The notes beneath the pieces were generated by a model. It was given only the letters and a program-made list of their open reading frames with translations, was not told the origin of the DNA and did no database searches. From Gordionus sp. m RMFG-2023 (taxonomy: Eukaryota; Nematomorpha; Gordioida; Chordodea; Parachordodidae), in assembly GCF_954871325.1 (NCBI RefSeq), contig NC_088777.1:372001-436000 (forward strand): 64,000 bases of DNA, given 5' to 3'. Position numbers and translations under genes: made by a program. This document shows, piece by piece, positions 63,232 to 64,000 of this stretch. Within the stretch, counting starts at the first letter, position 1, and each line of letters opens with the position of its first letter.

Positions 63232-64000
63232 CCAGTGCTATATTAATTGTTACTAAGTTAGGACTGTAATATTTTTTGTGAAAATTATCACAATTCTTTA
63301 ATTTTACAATAAAAATGGAGTATATTATTTAAAAATTTTAAAAAGATGTGCAACTATATTTAATACTACCAAGTTAAGAATATTAAATAAAATATTAGAT
63401 TATTAAGCAATTTATTTATATAAATAATGATAATATTGATATATGTATTTTTAATTAAAAATAAAAATAGTTCTATATAAATTTATATCATTTAAAAATA
63501 TTAATTTATTTATTAAAATTTGAATTTTTTTTTTAAACGAAAATAAGAATATTCATATATGTATATATATATGCTAGGAAAATTTTCTTATGCTCGCCTT
63601 AATATATCTCTGCAATAGCTCAATACGGTGAGTATGTCTCGATATATCATTTGGGTCTATAAGGTTAATTCCGTGATTGACCGAGTAATGATCATATCCA
63701 TTTTCATTAAGATTGTTATAACTTGAAAAAATATTAAATTTTAAGATTTTTGAGCGATCTCATATTTATTATTTTTTAATAAAAATAATATTTAAAAAAA
63801 ATAATATTAAAAATTTTCCCCCAGTTTTAAGTGATTTATTTTTACCCCTCCCCCCTTTCATTTCTACGAAAATAATTTTACATCTATATCTATTGTTTGT
63901 TTTTTTCGTATAGTTTTTTTTTGTAAAAATAATACATAATAGAAATTTTTAAGAAAAGAAGAACTCCATTAATTGAACACTCCCTTAATATGGTTTTTTA
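63232..64000. other. AT-rich flank beyond the MITE
   Basis: Nothing coding supported. A slightly more complex stretch at 63590-63690 has no recognisable frame or repeat partner in this window. Confidence 0.5.

Noticed and set aside
1-64000. CRISPR arrays, rRNA genes, bacterial operons
   Set aside because: None seen. Spliced genes and eukaryotic transposons show this is a eukaryotic nuclear sequence.

Overview
This is a very AT-rich metazoan nuclear window. Real coding sequence is broken into short exons with canonical GT-AG borders, and the introns are long and full of transposon debris. Only one conventional gene is recognisable: a Golgi alpha-mannosidase II (MAN2A family) on the plus strand at 16523..44134. 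I could follow it through 22 coding exons, all in phase. They sum to 3822 bp (about 1273 aa), from an N-terminal signal anchor to a stop codon. The zinc ligands and catalytic acids expected for glycoside hydrolase family 38 are all visible.

The unusual part lies on both sides of it. The left flank (about 0.2-12.5 kb, plus strand) and the right flank (about 45.0-62.2 kb, minus strand) are inverted copies of one segment. Each carries a paralogue of an otherwise invisible secreted-protein gene: one 58-bp signal-peptide exon, then a long chain of micro-exons of 18-39 bp, then a short terminal exon. Every internal exon is a multiple of three and sits in phase 1 on both sides, and the exon order is the same in both arms. 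The predicted proteins are about 197 aa (left) and about 250-259 aa (right). They consist of two (left) or three (right) repeats of a module in which a pair of cysteines is followed by short conserved blocks. This architecture resembles the bicycle effector genes of aphids and their relatives, or the micro-exon genes of parasitic flatworms. The family assignment and the organism (a sap-feeding hemipteran is my first guess, a parasitic flatworm the second) are inference.

Layout: 0.2-12.5 kb, left arm with micro-exon gene A, a Tc1/mariner-like element (9978..10805), several tandem repeats and a GC-rich insert shared with the right arm. 12.5-16.5 kb, AT-rich spacer with one weak minus-strand exon-like segment. 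16.5-44.1 kb, the mannosidase gene. Its introns hold a 3.2-kb element with inverted repeats of about 545 bp, a LINE 3' fragment, a Ty3/Gypsy pol fossil, a deleted hAT element and small hairpin repeats. 45.0-62.2 kb, right arm with micro-exon gene B and a 2.4-kb hAT element with a perfect 8-bp target duplication. 62.2-64 kb, flank with a 555-bp hAT-like MITE. The mariner and hAT insertions are each missing from the opposite arm, so they came after the inverted duplication. The two micro-exon genes point towards the mannosidase from either side.

All gene models were built by eye from splice signals, phase and comparison of the two arms. More micro-exons may exist than are listed.
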